Assembly: GCA_037176885.1 (NCBI GenBank)
Contig: JAWWNJ010000220.1
Span: 124,001-188,000 of the forward strand
Direction of reading: 5' to 3'
From: Favolaschia claudopus
Taxonomy: Eukaryota > Basidiomycota > Agaricomycetes > Agaricales > Mycenaceae
Length of the DNA: 64,000 nucleotides
Shown here: positions 43,400-53,745 of the stretch, piece by piece
How the letters are laid out: the number at the start of each line of letters is the position of its first letter
How positions within the stretch are numbered: the stretch's first letter is position 1
Notes under the pieces: model-generated
Database searches by the model: none
What the model saw: the letters and a program-made list of their open reading frames with translations, nothing else
What the model was told of the DNA's origin: nothing
Made by a program: the position numbers and the translations under genes

Positions 43400-44260
43400 T
43401 TAGGAGCGGGGGACGTGGCGCGCGCCGAGCATGACACCGCCGGTCATGACGCGGGTGACGCCGCCCTGGTAGACGTAGGCGGTGGTGTCCTTTTTCGAGG
43501 GGTTGGTAGCGGGGATGGGTTGCGGGGCGGGGGCGGCCGTGCGGGGTTTGGTGGCGGGGGCGGAGGGAGTGGGTGCAGCTGCCCGCATGCGGGCGAAAGG
43601 AGGGCGGTAGGGGCCGACGGCGGGGAGGGCAGCAGGCGTGGATTTGACGGGGCTGTCGCTGGGAGTGTAAGACGACGCGGACGAGGCGGTGTCGGACTCA
43701 GAGTCGCAGTAGTCCGATTCGGAGTCGGAAGAGGACGAGTCGGAGTCGGAGGTGGGGGAGAAGGGAAGGCTGGGGATGCGGATGGGCTGGGCGATGACGG
43801 CGGCCTGTTGGCGGCGGGCGCTGCGCACGCGGGCGGACAGGAGCATCGCGCGGAGGCGGGCACCGGTGTTGTTTTGCTGGATGAGGCTGGCTGCAGCCTT
43901 GGGTTGGGCCTGGACGCGTGAGATGGGCACGACGCTGCCTTGGGTCTCCTCGTTCCAGATGTCCGTCACCGCGGCGTCTCCGAGACGGGCTTTGACGTAT
44001 CCGGGTCCGAAGAACAGAAGGATTTCGGAGCTGCCGAGGGCTGCGAGCCATTTCTCCCAGGGGATTCCGGCACCGAGGGATGCGGCGAGGAGGGGAGCTG
44101 GGAGGGGGGCGGACGCGTTCAATGTGAAGGTGGCGGAAAGCAGGGATGCCAGGGAAGCCGATAGGATGAGCTGGGCGGTAGATACGGCCGCAAGGGGGAA
44201 AGATTTAAGAAGAGGGCGGGTGAGGAAGGCAACGACATGGGGAACTGCGGAGGAGGACAT
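43400..44260 (-). CDS. Unrecognised protein with hydrophobic N-terminus and Ser/Pro-rich tail
   Basis: A single exon of 286 residues. The first ~70 residues are hydrophobic helices (LKSFPLAAVSTAQLILSASL, ASLLSATFTLNASAP). A compact block follows, WEKWLAALGSSEILLFFGPG then YVKARLGD, which looks like the conserved core. After residue ~120 the chain is basic and then an acidic Ser-rich stretch (SDSDSSSSDSESDYCDSESD), with a Pro/Ala-rich end TPSAPATKPRTAAPAPQPIP. I recall similar predicted proteins in other agaricomycetes but no named family. Membrane association is plausible. Confidence 0.65.
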   Translation of the reverse strand: MSSSAVPHVVAFLTRPLLKSFPLAAVSTAQLILSASLASLLSATFTLNASAPLPAPLLAASLGAGIPWEKWLAALGSSEILLFFGPGYVKARLGDAAVTDIWNEETQGSVVPISRVQAQPKAAASLIQQNNTGARLRAMLLSARVRSARRQQAAVIAQPIRIPSLPFSPTSDSDSSSSDSESDYCDSESDTASSASSYTPSDSPVKSTPAALPAVGPYRPPFARMRAAAPTPSAPATKPRTAAPAPQPIPATNPSKKDTTAYVYQGGVTRVMTGGVMLGARHVPRS

Positions 44261-45501
44261 CGTGAATCGGCTAGCGATAGAAAAATTGGGGTAGGTCTGT
44301 GAGATAGCAATATAAGCTAGGGGTTGTAGAGGGTGAAGAGCGGAAGATACACACCAAGCGTGAAGTTCGTTGAAGAAGAGAATGGATACAAGAGGCTCGG
44401 AGAACAGAGAGAGCGTGAAAGAGACGTGAAAGAGGCTTGTAAGAGGCTTGAGAGGTAGACCGGGAGTCTTGGGATGTTAGGCCGAGTTGGAAGCATATTT
44501 ATATGGGTCGGAAGACAATGTGGAGAGGCTGTAACGGTAAAAGACAATGAACGCGCATTGACTGCCCGAATGGGGAGTGGTGTACAAACAAACCACAACA
44601 ATGTTACTTCTGCAATTGTTCTTCCCAAAATGGCGTTCCTTGTTCACCAGCGCCCTACCGCGTGTTCTATTGTTGCTTGCCGAGTATCCATACCTCTCGC
44701 TTTGACTTGGCGGCAATTTCACTTGATTTCTCCGTGTACAACAAGGATTAATATTCATCGCTCGGGAACTTGGCGTAACTTTGTGAAAGTTGACTCACTG
44801 CTCTTCCATGTTCCTGGAGCCTTTATTCAGTTTATTGTCGACGAATTTGGTCTTGGTCTTGTCTACGCCCTCACGTACACCATGCACCTGAGATGCCGGC
44901 TTGGTCAAAATTGATTCGTCGCCGTCAAGCCTCTATCTTGGCCTCTAGATTCTGCATGCGCTATTAGGCAGTATCTCGCAGCCATTCCTCTCTCTTGCTG
45001 CGAAACAACTCTTCCACTCAGGCTCTATATCAAAATTTGCGAAACCGATGTGGACTGGCGTGAATATCTCGAGTTGTTTCTTGCAAAACGATTATCTCTG
45101 TGTCGACTCTAGCAACGTGACTCGCTATCATCTATGGCGATAATACTGATGCTGCAGCGGTACTCTCATGCTCGGAAGAATTCTCGATTCGTCGCCCGAC
45201 TCGCCCGACTCGCCCATCTCGAATGTCTAACTTTTGCTACCCAAATTATTTCCTTTTTTGGAATATTGCCTCTTCCACCGGGAGCTGCTAGAGCCAATTC
45301 TGCCATCGGAGACAGGTCTCACTGGCGGATGTAACTTCTCCTCTCTCTACGGAACGCATAAATATACGCCCACCACTCTCCTAATAACCACCTACTTGCT
45401 TTCGGACTATCATCTGAATTCGTTGAAGTTGATCTTTGGCACATCTTGCTCTCATAACTTTGCACTTCCACAACAACCTCTATTGTTTTTCCTTGCTTGC
45501 C
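44261..45501. other. Gene-poor 1.2 kb, nothing recognised
   Basis: It holds the promoters of the divergent neighbours. A short run of CTCGCCCGA repeats lies near 45198-45222. Open frames here are short and lack motifs. Confidence 0.4.
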
Positions 45502-47082
45502 ATGCATCCTTCCACTTCTGATCTTCTCCCCAACCTCACTGGGCAGTTCATTGACAACGGCGAACTTCAGTTACTTGCTTTACTTGGCTCTGGTGCATAC
45601 GGGAAGGTCTACAAGGCCCTCGATACTACCTCACCGCCCCACGACCCCGTCTACTACGCAGTAAAATGCATGATCCTCCACGAACCCGATTCTCGCGAAG
45701 CTCAGATCCAGGAGAACGAGCTTATGCTTCATCAGATGGTCAGACACTTTCTCCTCTCATTTGTTTCACTCCGGGTTCTGATTCGTCTTTTTCCAATTAA
45801 ACAGGTCAGCGGCCACCCTCGTGTGGTCAAGTTCCACCGCCACTTCTATACAGAGACCTTCGTTTTCGTGGTGCTCGACCTGTGCTCGGGTGGAGACTTC
45901 TTCAGCGCAATGGTCGAACGAGAGGTCTACCGCGGAAATCCTGTGGTGATTAAGAAGGCGTTCGGGGAGCTCATCGACGCGGTCGAACACATCCATAGGA
46001 ATAGTGTTTATCACCGTGACATCAAGCCCGAGAATATTCTTTGCAACGAGGCGGGTACCGACATTCGGCTGGCCGATTTTGGGCTCGCTACGCAGGTTTC
46101 TCTTTCCAATCAGTTCGGCTGTGGTAGTCGTTTCTATATGAGTCCGGGTAAGCTTCATTTTTCATGTTTGCAATCTTTCGCTGACCTACTTTTGTGCAGA
46201 ATCGCTCGACAAATCTTATCGTTGCTATTCTGCGCGCCATAGTGATGTATGGGCTCTCAGTATCATATTGACGAATATGATTTCTGGTACGTCTCTCTCA
46301 TTCGTCTCGTCTATTCATTTCTAATTTTTTCTTCAGGGAGACACCCATGGAATATGGCGTCGCAGTCTGATCCGGGCTTCGCGGCCTACCGTGCAGACAA
46401 CAACTATCTCTTCAAGGCGCTTAGAATCACCCGCCCCGCGAACGACCTTCTCAAGCGGTGTTTCCACATGAACCCGCTCCGCCGGCCCAACCTCGCCGAG
46501 CTTCGCGTGGCCGTTAACAAGATCGAATCCTTTTCGCTGGACGATAGACTTCCTACCCCTTCGTTTCCCGTGGACGTTTCCACTATTACCCCAGAACCTC
46601 CGTCTTCCGCTCCCGCTGGCGATTGCGAAACGACACCCAAATTGGCATACACGCTTCATATGCCGCGGCCGGTTAAGAAGTACGCTCCGCCCGTTTTCAG
46701 CATAACCTCTTCGTCTTCTTCCTCGTCTTCCGATTGTTCTGTATTTGTGGCTGGCCCACCTGCGTCACCTCCGCCTTCGTCTTCCTCCTTGCCTCTATCG
46801 GATGCGTCCTCGCTAGCAACCGGCACCGAATCGAGCGCACCCGCGACACCCTCCGCCTCTGCTTTATTTCTAGATTCTGCCTCCCACCTTTACCTCCCCG
46901 TCCCGCCTAAACGCGCCTTCCTCGGTCGCGCTCGCCCCATGTGGCCGGCTGGCCCGACCCCGATTAATGCGGATGGCATGGCGTATCCTACGGTCGCGTC
47001 TAATGCTCGCCCGATGTTGCCGACGAGGAAGCAGTTTTTGCGCAAGTTTCAGGTGACGAAGGGAGGGGGGGTGGCTGCTTGA
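45502..47082 (+). CDS. Ser/Thr protein kinase, Ran1/Ksp1-like
   Basis: The start MHPSTSDLLPNLTGQFIDNG leads into the kinase domain: the Gly loop LLGSGAYGKVYKA, the VAIK Lys in YYAVKCMIL, a hinge FVVLDLCSGGDFFSAM, the catalytic loop YHRDIKPENILC, the DFG motif LADFGLAT, the activation segment with GSRFYMSPES and the late HSDVWALSIILTN and GRHPWNMA. Exons are joined at introns near 45739-45804, 46148-46198 and 46287-46336. After residue ~320 comes a long Ser/Pro-rich tail (SSSSSSSSDCSVF) ending in basic residues. The domain wording resembles fungal Ran1/Pat1, Ksp1 and Sks1 kinases, which link nutrients to growth and meiosis. The subfamily is inferred from memory. Confidence 0.88.
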
Positions 47083-47592
47083 TTGGTTGATTGAAAAGAC
47101 ACAAAATAGGTGGGATGATGATTTTTTGGATCGAAGGAAACATGAATAAAAAGTGTGAAGATTTGGGGAGGGGGTTTGAAAAGGCGAAAAAATGTATCTT
47201 GTATAAATGAAGCAGAAAACGGATAGTCAATCGAATGTAGTATACTGTATTTTAGTTTTTCTTGTTGTCTTTTGGGTCAATGGATCTCTCTTGCTCTTGT
47301 TTCTGGAAGGCTTTGCATCAAATTGCATGAACTCCGATCGAGTCCGAAATTCGGCCGAAGAAGTGATGCAAACTCTCGCTTTGACCATCCCCTCCCCCAC
47401 CGATGCTTGCCCTCCCCCGAGCCATGAATGACTCGGAATACACTTTGACTCCGAAGTCTGACTAGCGCAAGCGCTAGCCTTACTCACCGCAAGACTGACT
47501 GAGCTCGGGCAGTGCTTAACAACAAGACTGCTTGGTAATATTCTGACTCGATTGGGACCTTCTCCGAATTTCTCGAACTTACCACCACCACC

Positions 47593-47629
47593 GACGCGCG
47601 TCCACTGATTACGCGTACCGACGCGCGTC
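47593..47629. promoter_or_regulatory. Duplicated 10-bp palindrome GACGCGCGTC
   Basis: The same perfect palindrome occurs at 47593-47602 and 47620-47629, within 130 bases of the ATG and just upstream of the TATA box. ACGCGT lies between them. This looks like a pair of binding sites for a dimeric regulator. Confidence 0.5.
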
Positions 47630-47643
47630 TCAGTCAGAATGTC

Positions 47644-47650
47644 TATAAAA
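47644..47650 (+). promoter_or_regulatory. TATA box of the BAG-UIM gene
   Basis: TATAAAA followed by GGGG, 71 bases before the ATG at 47721. Confidence 0.6.
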
Positions 47651-47720
47651 GGGGGCTCGGGTTCGCCGCTTTCTTCCAACAATTTATTCAAACCACCACC
47701 ACCCAACCACCCAAACAACC

Positions 47721-50264
47721 ATGTTCCATAATCACTCGTACTACCCGTCTACCACTGGCTACTCGTATCGGACACCCACTCCCTCTGTTGCCAATCCCCG
47801 TGAGAAGTACCTCGCAGCTCTCGCTGAGGCCAAGGCTGCCGAGGCAGAATACCTCGCTGCGGAACGTTTGCAGCAAGAGGAGGATGAGCTTCGTCAGAGG
47901 CTCGACCAGATCCGGCACATGAAGCACCAACATCAGCCCGCTCACCCCGTCGAGTCCTTCTACCCCCTCTACCCCCAGGCTTCTGCCCCCCTCGACATCG
48001 ACGCCCTTCGCCGACAGATTGCAGCTGAAGAGCGTGCCCGCATCGTCCGCGAGCAAGAGCTCGAAGCTATCCGCATCAAGGAAGCTCAGCGCAAGGCCCA
48101 GGCGGCTGAGGCGCGTGAGCGCGCGCTCGAGGCTCTGCGTATCAAGAAGGCTCACCAGGCGGCACACGACCTCGAGCGTAGCCGCGCCCTCGCGGCTCAG
48201 CGCGCTCATCTCGAAGCTGTCGCCCGTCGCGCAGCTGCTCCCCACGCTGTGCGCTTCGTCGTGTCTGAGCCTGCGGAACCCCCTCGTCAACAACAGCTTG
48301 TACGTAGCCCTCGTAATATCTATATTCGTTCGTTCAGCGGTCCTGACGTTCGTGTCATTTCCAAGGTCCGTCCTCGCCAACGTTCGGTGTATCCCGAGTT
48401 TCCCAACGCGATGGACGTGACGCCGCTTCTCGCCGCCGCGTCGGGCAAACGCCACCACCACCATGAGGTTCATGGCTGCGGATGTCAGCGCAAGGTACGT
48501 TTTGCGCCATATCCTCCCAAAGCTGTACGAGAGCCTCATCGCAAGCTATGTACTCAGGAGGAGCCCAAAGTGGCCACTAGCGACATTGAGAACGTTCTCA
48601 GCCAGCTCTTCGGGGGTGCCCGCGTCGAGGCGAAGCAGCAATGCAAGCACAAGAAGGCGCAGACCCCTGCCGCCCCTGAAGCCGTCTCACTCGAGCAGCT
48701 CTTGCAGCATGTGTTCTCTCCCCCCGCTTCCCAACCCCAGGCCGAATCAAAGCCCAAAGCAGAGGCTGCTCCGCAGCCAAAGCCCGAGACCGAGACCGAG
48801 GCGCCTGTGACACTCGAACAGCTTCTCAGCCATTTCCTCGGCGCTGCTGGTGTAGAGGTCGCGAAGCCCGAAGCCTCTACCCCCAAGGCTGCCGCATCGA
48901 CGCCCTCCACCGAGAAGAAAGAAGCTGTTTCGGCTCCTACTCCTGCTCCTGCTCAATCCGTCCCAGCTCCTGCTTCCAAGCCTGCGCCGACCCCTGCCGC
49001 CCAGCCTTCTCAGCCCGTTGCCCTCGAGCATGTCCTCAACCACTTCCTTGGCGCGGCTGGCGCTCAACCCTCGGCTCCCCACGCTCCCCACGCAGTTGAC
49101 CTCCAGCAGCTCTTCAACCTGTTCCTGGGAGGTGCTGCTCCTACTGCTGCTTCGGCTCAGCCTCAGGTACGAAAGCGCGTTTCTCTGATTTTATGTCGCA
49201 GGGCTGACGGGACTTGTTTCTTTCTCAAGGCGGGGCCATCTAACTCGAAGTCGGCTGCCACTTCCGCTTCCGCTACCACTCAGTCGGCACCCGCGACCCA
49301 GAAGACTGCGCTCGAGGAGCGCGAGGAACGCGAGCTTGCTGAGGCAATCCGTATGTCGCTCGCTGACTCTGCCGAAAGTAAGGGCAAGTCCCCGGCTCCC
49401 GCTCCTGTCAAGGATGTCGCATCTTCTACCGCTGAAGTCCAAGCTATCGACGCATCTTTCGGTGCCTTGTCCAACGATTTCGCCCTCCCTTCCCAGCTCG
49501 ACTTCTCCACCTCTCGCACCTCCTCACCTGTCCGCAGCATCAGCAGCGCGAACTCCAACACCACCGAGGAATCCGTAATCTCCAGGCTTTCGTTCAGTAC
49601 GCAGAATCAGCCCGTTCGGTTTTACCACCAGGCGTTGAGCGGGTTGCTTGCGAAGTTGGATGCCGTGGAGAGTTTCGGAGATGAGGAGTTGAGGCATCGC
49701 AGGAAGGAGGTTGTCGGGAAAGTCGAGGGTGCTCTGGATGAGGTTGAGCGGGTTGTCGAGGCGAGATGGAGGAAGTGGGCTGGACGGGATAGGGAGTCTG
49801 CCGTTGCACCTGCCCCGGAACCCGCTCCCCTTTCCGACGCCTCTGAGCCTGTTGTCGTGGACTCGCTGCCTTCACCTGTAGTCGAAGAGAAGGAGGAGGA
49901 AGCACCGGTCATGGTCGAGGCCGTCCCCGCCGCCGAGGAATCCGTCGCAGCCGAACCGGTCGCCGCTGAGGAGTCGATCCCCGCCACTGTCGAGATTGCA
50001 ACCGAGCCAGACTCGTTGCCTGCCTCTTACCCTCCGGCCAGCGAACCTTCCTCGTACCCCCCTTCTGCCGCTGAATCCGTTGCCACCCTCCGCCCAACCG
50101 AGGCCTCCCCTGCGCCTCTCGCCGACACCGACGTTACAGCTTCTCCCGCGCCCTCGGACATCGACACCTTCCTCCTCCCCGCCGCTTCAGAACCTGAGGT
50201 CCAGAAGAAGCCACGCGCGACGGACTCCGATGTTGGAAGTGATTGGAGCGAGGTTGATGCTTAG
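47721..50264 (+). CDS. BAG-domain co-chaperone-like protein with UIM and five internal repeats
   Basis: An open frame of up to 847 residues. Residues ~28-175 are a charged coiled coil (REKYLAALAEAKAAEAEYLA, EERARIVREQELEAIRIKEA). A His/Cys cluster (HHHHEVHGCGCQ) is near 255. Five short repeats begin near residues 287, 322, 363, 433 and 459 (SDIENVLSQLF, VSLEQLLQHVF, VTLEQLLSHFLGAAG, VALEHVLNHFLGAAG, VDLQQLFNLFLGG). A ubiquitin-interacting motif follows near 530-550 (EERELAEAIRMSLADS), and a BAG-type helix bundle near 627-690 (VRFYHQALSGLLAKLDAVES then a three-helix pattern ending WRKWAG). BAG domains bind the Hsp70 ATPase domain and the UIM binds ubiquitin, so a role in protein quality control is likely. 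Three segments have intron ends but keep the frame: about 48301-48366 (66 nt), 48496-48558 and 49168-49230 (63 nt each). Confidence 0.75.
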   Translation: MFHNHSYYPSTTGYSYRTPTPSVANPREKYLAALAEAKAAEAEYLAAERLQQEEDELRQRLDQIRHMKHQHQPAHPVESFYPLYPQASAPLDIDALRRQIAAEERARIVREQELEAIRIKEAQRKAQAAEARERALEALRIKKAHQAAHDLERSRALAAQRAHLEAVARRAAAPHAVRFVVSEPAEPPRQQQLVRSPRNIYIRSFSGPDVRVISKVRPRQRSVYPEFPNAMDVTPLLAAASGKRHHHHEVHGCGCQRKVRFAPYPPKAVREPHRKLCTQEEPKVATSDIENVLSQLFGGARVEAKQQCKHKKAQTPAAPEAVSLEQLLQHVFSPPASQPQAESKPKAEAAPQPKPETETEAPVTLEQLLSHFLGAAGVEVAKPEASTPKAAASTPSTEKKEAVSAPTPAPAQSVPAPASKPAPTPAAQPSQPVALEHVLNHFLGAAGAQPSAPHAPHAVDLQQLFNLFLGGAAPTAASAQPQVRKRVSLILCRRADGTCFFLKAGPSNSKSAATSASATTQSAPATQKTALEEREERELAEAIRMSLADSAESKGKSPAPAPVKDVASSTAEVQAIDASFGALSNDFALPSQLDFSTSRTSSPVRSISSANSNTTEESVISRLSFSTQNQPVRFYHQALSGLLAKLDAVESFGDEELRHRRKEVVGKVEGALDEVERVVEARWRKWAGRDRESAVAPAPEPAPLSDASEPVVVDSLPSPVVEEKEEEAPVMVEAVPAAEESVAAEPVAAEESIPATVEIATEPDSLPASYPPASEPSSYPPSAAESVATLRPTEASPAPLADTDVTASPAPSDIDTFLLPAASEPEVQKKPRATDSDVGSDWSEVDA

Positions 50265-50760
50265 ATTTGTTAATACGCTGCATAGTAGAACAGTCACTAC
50301 TTTATCTCTCCTTATCGTTTTCTTTCCTCTCCTCTGCATCATCTAGTGTACTTGTATAATTGTGTTGGGACATCATAACAATCAAAGCACTTTCATTGAC
50401 TATTGACTGATCGAATTTGCGGGCAAGTTCGCTGGGCCGCCTTGTTTATGAATCGTTCGACTGAGCTCTCTCCCTCTCTCCGTTATTTACTTGTACTTAA
50501 CTTATTGCACATGGTTAATATATTTATTGTGCACCCAAATTCTCTTGCGCTGCGCCTTGGTGCGACGCTTTGTGCGAGCAACTTCAGGCGGTGAATTTAC
50601 TCCAACACTGGACCGATACAAAAATTTCCCTTTACATTATCCACAGATCCCAGGTAAGTACATATAAACAACATTCGTGGGCCACAATATTACTTTCTAT
50701 AATATCTATCCAAGAGGTGAGCGTTAAGGTTACATCAAGTCAATCGTTTAATTCATCTCC
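50265..50760. other. Intergenic between convergent genes, nothing recognised
   Basis: Holds the 3' UTRs of the BAG-UIM gene and of the GH16 gene. AT-rich, no supported coding. Confidence 0.5.
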
Positions 50761-52374
50761 TCATAACGGCGCTGTTGTGTTGTAGAACTTGACGCTCTTC
50801 ACCTCCCAGTCTGCAATTCATCGTAAGTGGAGTGTAAGTAAGGAAAGACGAAGGAACTGACAGGCATCAGTGAACGACGCTCCACTGGCTTGCACGAAAG
50901 CGTCGCATGTCGAGAACCCGGTCCGTGTTGCGCAACTCTGGTCTTGGCCAGGGGCACCGGTCGACGTCCAGGCAGAGCCGGCCCCTATAAACAATACGTT
51001 AGGGCTCAAAGAAAGGAAGTAACTCGCAACTTACAATCTCCACAAAGTGTCGTATCGAATATCGCGACATGGTCGTGGAAGAATTTCCAGGGATCACAGT
51101 CCGACGGAGGCCAGTGCGCCATCGGCAGTCCCCATGAAGGCGGATTCGGTGACCCAGAAGAAATGTCACCTGGAATCGATCCGCGCGCAAAGAAGTACAC
51201 CGAGATCCCGCTCGAGTCCCATTTCATCGCGTAGACGCCGCCGCCGTTGCTGTTGAACCCTGGGCCAAAGGACTGGCTTGAGGGGCTCCGCATGCCGCAG
51301 CCTGCATTCCCGCTGGTAGCGGCTGCGCAGTCTGTTCCGCCTGTTACGGCCGAAGCGGAGGCACCGAGCTGCGATGGGTTGTCTGTCGTAAGGCTACATC
51401 CGGGACCGGTGTGGATTGTTGCTTGGTTGTTCGTGTAGTCGCTGATACCTTCCACTACATCTATTTCGCCGCCAAGAGGCCAGTCTGGGCCATTTGACCA
51501 GAATGCAGGCCACGTCGCACAACCTGGAATGAGGAGTCAAGGATGATCTCGTCACGAAATGAAGTCTGCCAACCTGTAGGCATGTGGACCTATATAACTG
51601 ATTAATGTTTGATTAACGAGGTTTTCAACGATATTCACCGAGTCCATGATGATAAGACCGCCTGTGAAGACTCGTTGCGTCGTGATACGCACGCTTTTAC
51701 GCGTATTTGCGACGGTAGGAGTCGTCTCGACGCGCATGACCGCGTTTCCGGCAGGATTGATCTCAATGAGGCCAGCGTTTTGCTGAAGCGTGTCAATGGA
51801 AGCAAAAAGTACCAAGTAAGAACATACTGCGTCCGACTGGCTGAGGTATTGGACAATCCCGTGTGTTGGATCAGCCGTGTCCCAGAAATCCCATCCGTTA
51901 AAGAACGTCGAGCCAGCCTACGCAGATGAGGAACGGAGACTTTGACACCTGGCGAAAACCCACATAATTCTGCACCAAGTGCCACGCCGACGTCGAAGTA
52001 GATGTTGCACCCCCTGCAGTTCCAGTTGGTGATGCCGACGATTTTTTCGTCGAACTCGATGAAGCATGATTTGAGATGCTCGCACCTCCATTCGTCCCAG
52101 AACCCGACGGAGACGTTGAGTTGGATTCAGGCGGCACACTAGACGATCCCAGCGCGCCTTGGGCCGAATTCTTGCAGAATATAACATGCTGAGCGGCGTC
52201 GCTCCGGGGTAATACGCCGACTCCGGCAAGCGCCACACGGAGATCTCGTGCAAGGCTGGTGGTCTGCCTTGCAGCGTAGTTGGACGCGCGGCGGATTAGA
52301 GTTCTCTTTGCAAAGACGCCGTCGCTTGCCAGGAGGAGCAGAAGGAGAGGAAGAGGCGTAGAGCACACGCGCAT
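50761..52374 (-). CDS. Secreted GH16 beta-glucanase (laminarinase-like)
   Basis: The ATG at 52374 gives a signal peptide (MRVCSTPLPLLLLLLASDGV). A Ser/Thr-rich linker follows (SSSSTKKSSASPTGTAGG). Then comes the catalytic domain: TFFNGWDFWDTADPTHG, YLSQSDALNAGLIEINPAGN, MDSVNI, MPTGCATWPAFWSNGPDWPL, the GH16 signature GEIDVVEGISDYTNNQ (ExDxxE with nucleophile and acid/base Glu), TIHTGPGC, the region up to YAMKWDSSGISVYFFARGSI and the end DWEVKSVKFYNTTAPL. Exons are separated by introns near 50821, 50982, 51457-51584 and elsewhere. The family cleaves beta-1,3(4)-glucans and is often used for fungal cell-wall remodelling or glucan degradation. The preceding linker may be glycosylated and anchor it to the wall. 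Confidence 0.9.
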
Positions 52375-53580
52375 TGTCGTCAACTGGAAATTGTCGTGAA
52401 AAATATGGGCTTTGGTGCAGCCGCGCCGACTTCAAGCGGCAGGAATGTCGAGAGTAGAAAGCGTAATGCGCGTCCAAGTCGTTCTATAGAGTACAAACGA
52501 GGGAAAGGTGGTGGTAAAGAGAAGAAAGAGCCCAGACTAATTAGTATCGCCCCGAGCCTCGTTGCTTCTTCTCATTGTTCTCACTGGGGCCGCTCCGCAT
52601 GACCGTTTAGTACCCGCACCAAGAAGACCAAGAACAATTGGACCCTGGTCGTATTATACTGTCCACAAAAACGCCAGAATAGCAAGGGAAACAGCTGCGA
52701 AGGACTTGTTGACAGACGTCAGTAACTGGAGGGTGATATCAAAATTTCATTTGCGTTTCTTGCCTTCCTACCACCATATGCTATATTGGTCTCGCTCCTC
52801 TCTCAACGGCAATACTGGCACCCGTGGACTAGAATAGTTCCCCTTCGTACACGCCATTCGACGCAGAAATTCTGTGTCCGACTCTGAACGCATGTTTCTC
52901 GGGCCTTTTCCACCCACTTGAAACCTCCGCCAAAACGAGGTTGGCCAGGTGTCCATTATCTCTGTCTGTAGTGCGGTCGCCTTCGATGTCCTATCATAAT
53001 ATTACTGCGACTGGATCTCGACGAACGCAATGGTCTCAATGGCATCGCGCATGTATCGGCCAAGAAGAAACAGTGCGGCTGTATCCCAGCAGGGCTGCAT
53101 CTCTATACGTTCACGCCTGGCATTTTTTGTATAGACCGGTCTCTGTGGCGCGTCTATGAGAATCGTCTCTTTCGCGCTGTTTGGCTTGCGGCGGACATCT
53201 TAAATCCTTTGACACCAGGATCTATCGCAATACTGTAGTTGAACAGGTATTAATCTCTTTCTCCTGTCCACAAAATGATTCTAGTCCTGCTCCCCGAGCG
53301 CTAAACAGAACCTGTATCTGCATGATGCACTCTGATCTCTGCTTTCGTCATTCAGAAAGAAAAAACCAGCTACCGTTGTCTTTCGTCACAGTGCTGCCTG
53401 GCTCCGCGCTGTCGGCCTCAGCAGACGATTCTTTCATCATCGAATTTGTATATCTTGTCGACTCAATGCCTCTAGACGAACTCCATCTATTCACATCCTC
53501 TGGCATCGCTCTTGCCTACGAACTCTGACAAGTCTTCTTTCACGATGTTGCTTTGATTTGTGGCTAATTTTTTCCCCCAG
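52375..53580. other. Gene-poor stretch, nothing recognised
   Basis: Short frames only. A splice-acceptor-like tract TTTTTCCCCCAG ends at 53580 directly before the MFS fragment. Confidence 0.45.
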
Positions 53581-53745
53581 GGCGGCGCTCTTCCTTTCTG
53601 TAGGGCAAACTCATATCCAACCTTATCGCTCGCGGTTCCGGCGTCTCTGCCGAGGTTGTTTTAATGGCCCGAGCGACCGATCTCAAGAATGCGATTGATG
53701 CACAGTTTTTACCAGCAGTCTTGGAGGTGTATAACTATTACTCAA
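53581..53745 (+). pseudogene. Stray last-exon fragment of an MFS transporter
   Basis: From GGCGGCGCTC on, about 165 bases match the last exon of the transporter at 57247-57420. Both encode [20 protein letters not shown] here and [20 protein letters not shown] there. The acceptor AG is preserved. The match stops at VYN and the following transmembrane helix is missing. The upstream exons are absent. It is 1.4 kb before the intact gene, so it is a decayed partial duplicate. Confidence 0.8.

Larger units (their letters stand above)
47083..47720. promoter_or_regulatory. Upstream region of the BAG-UIM gene
   Basis: Besides the features listed separately, a perfect inverted repeat CTAGCGC-AA-GCGCTAG is at 47462-47477. 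TTCTGGAA, a minimal heat-shock-element-like pair, is near 47301. No other gene is supported. Confidence 0.45.

Noticed and set aside
43400..43921. Gly-rich plus-strand frame opposite the gene at 43400-44260
   Set aside because: It is the complement of the Ser/Pro/Ala-rich tail and has no independent support.
47295..47312. Heat-shock element upstream of the BAG-UIM gene
   Set aside because: Only one TTCnnGAA pair is clear and it lies more than 400 bases from the ATG. Too weak to list as a site.
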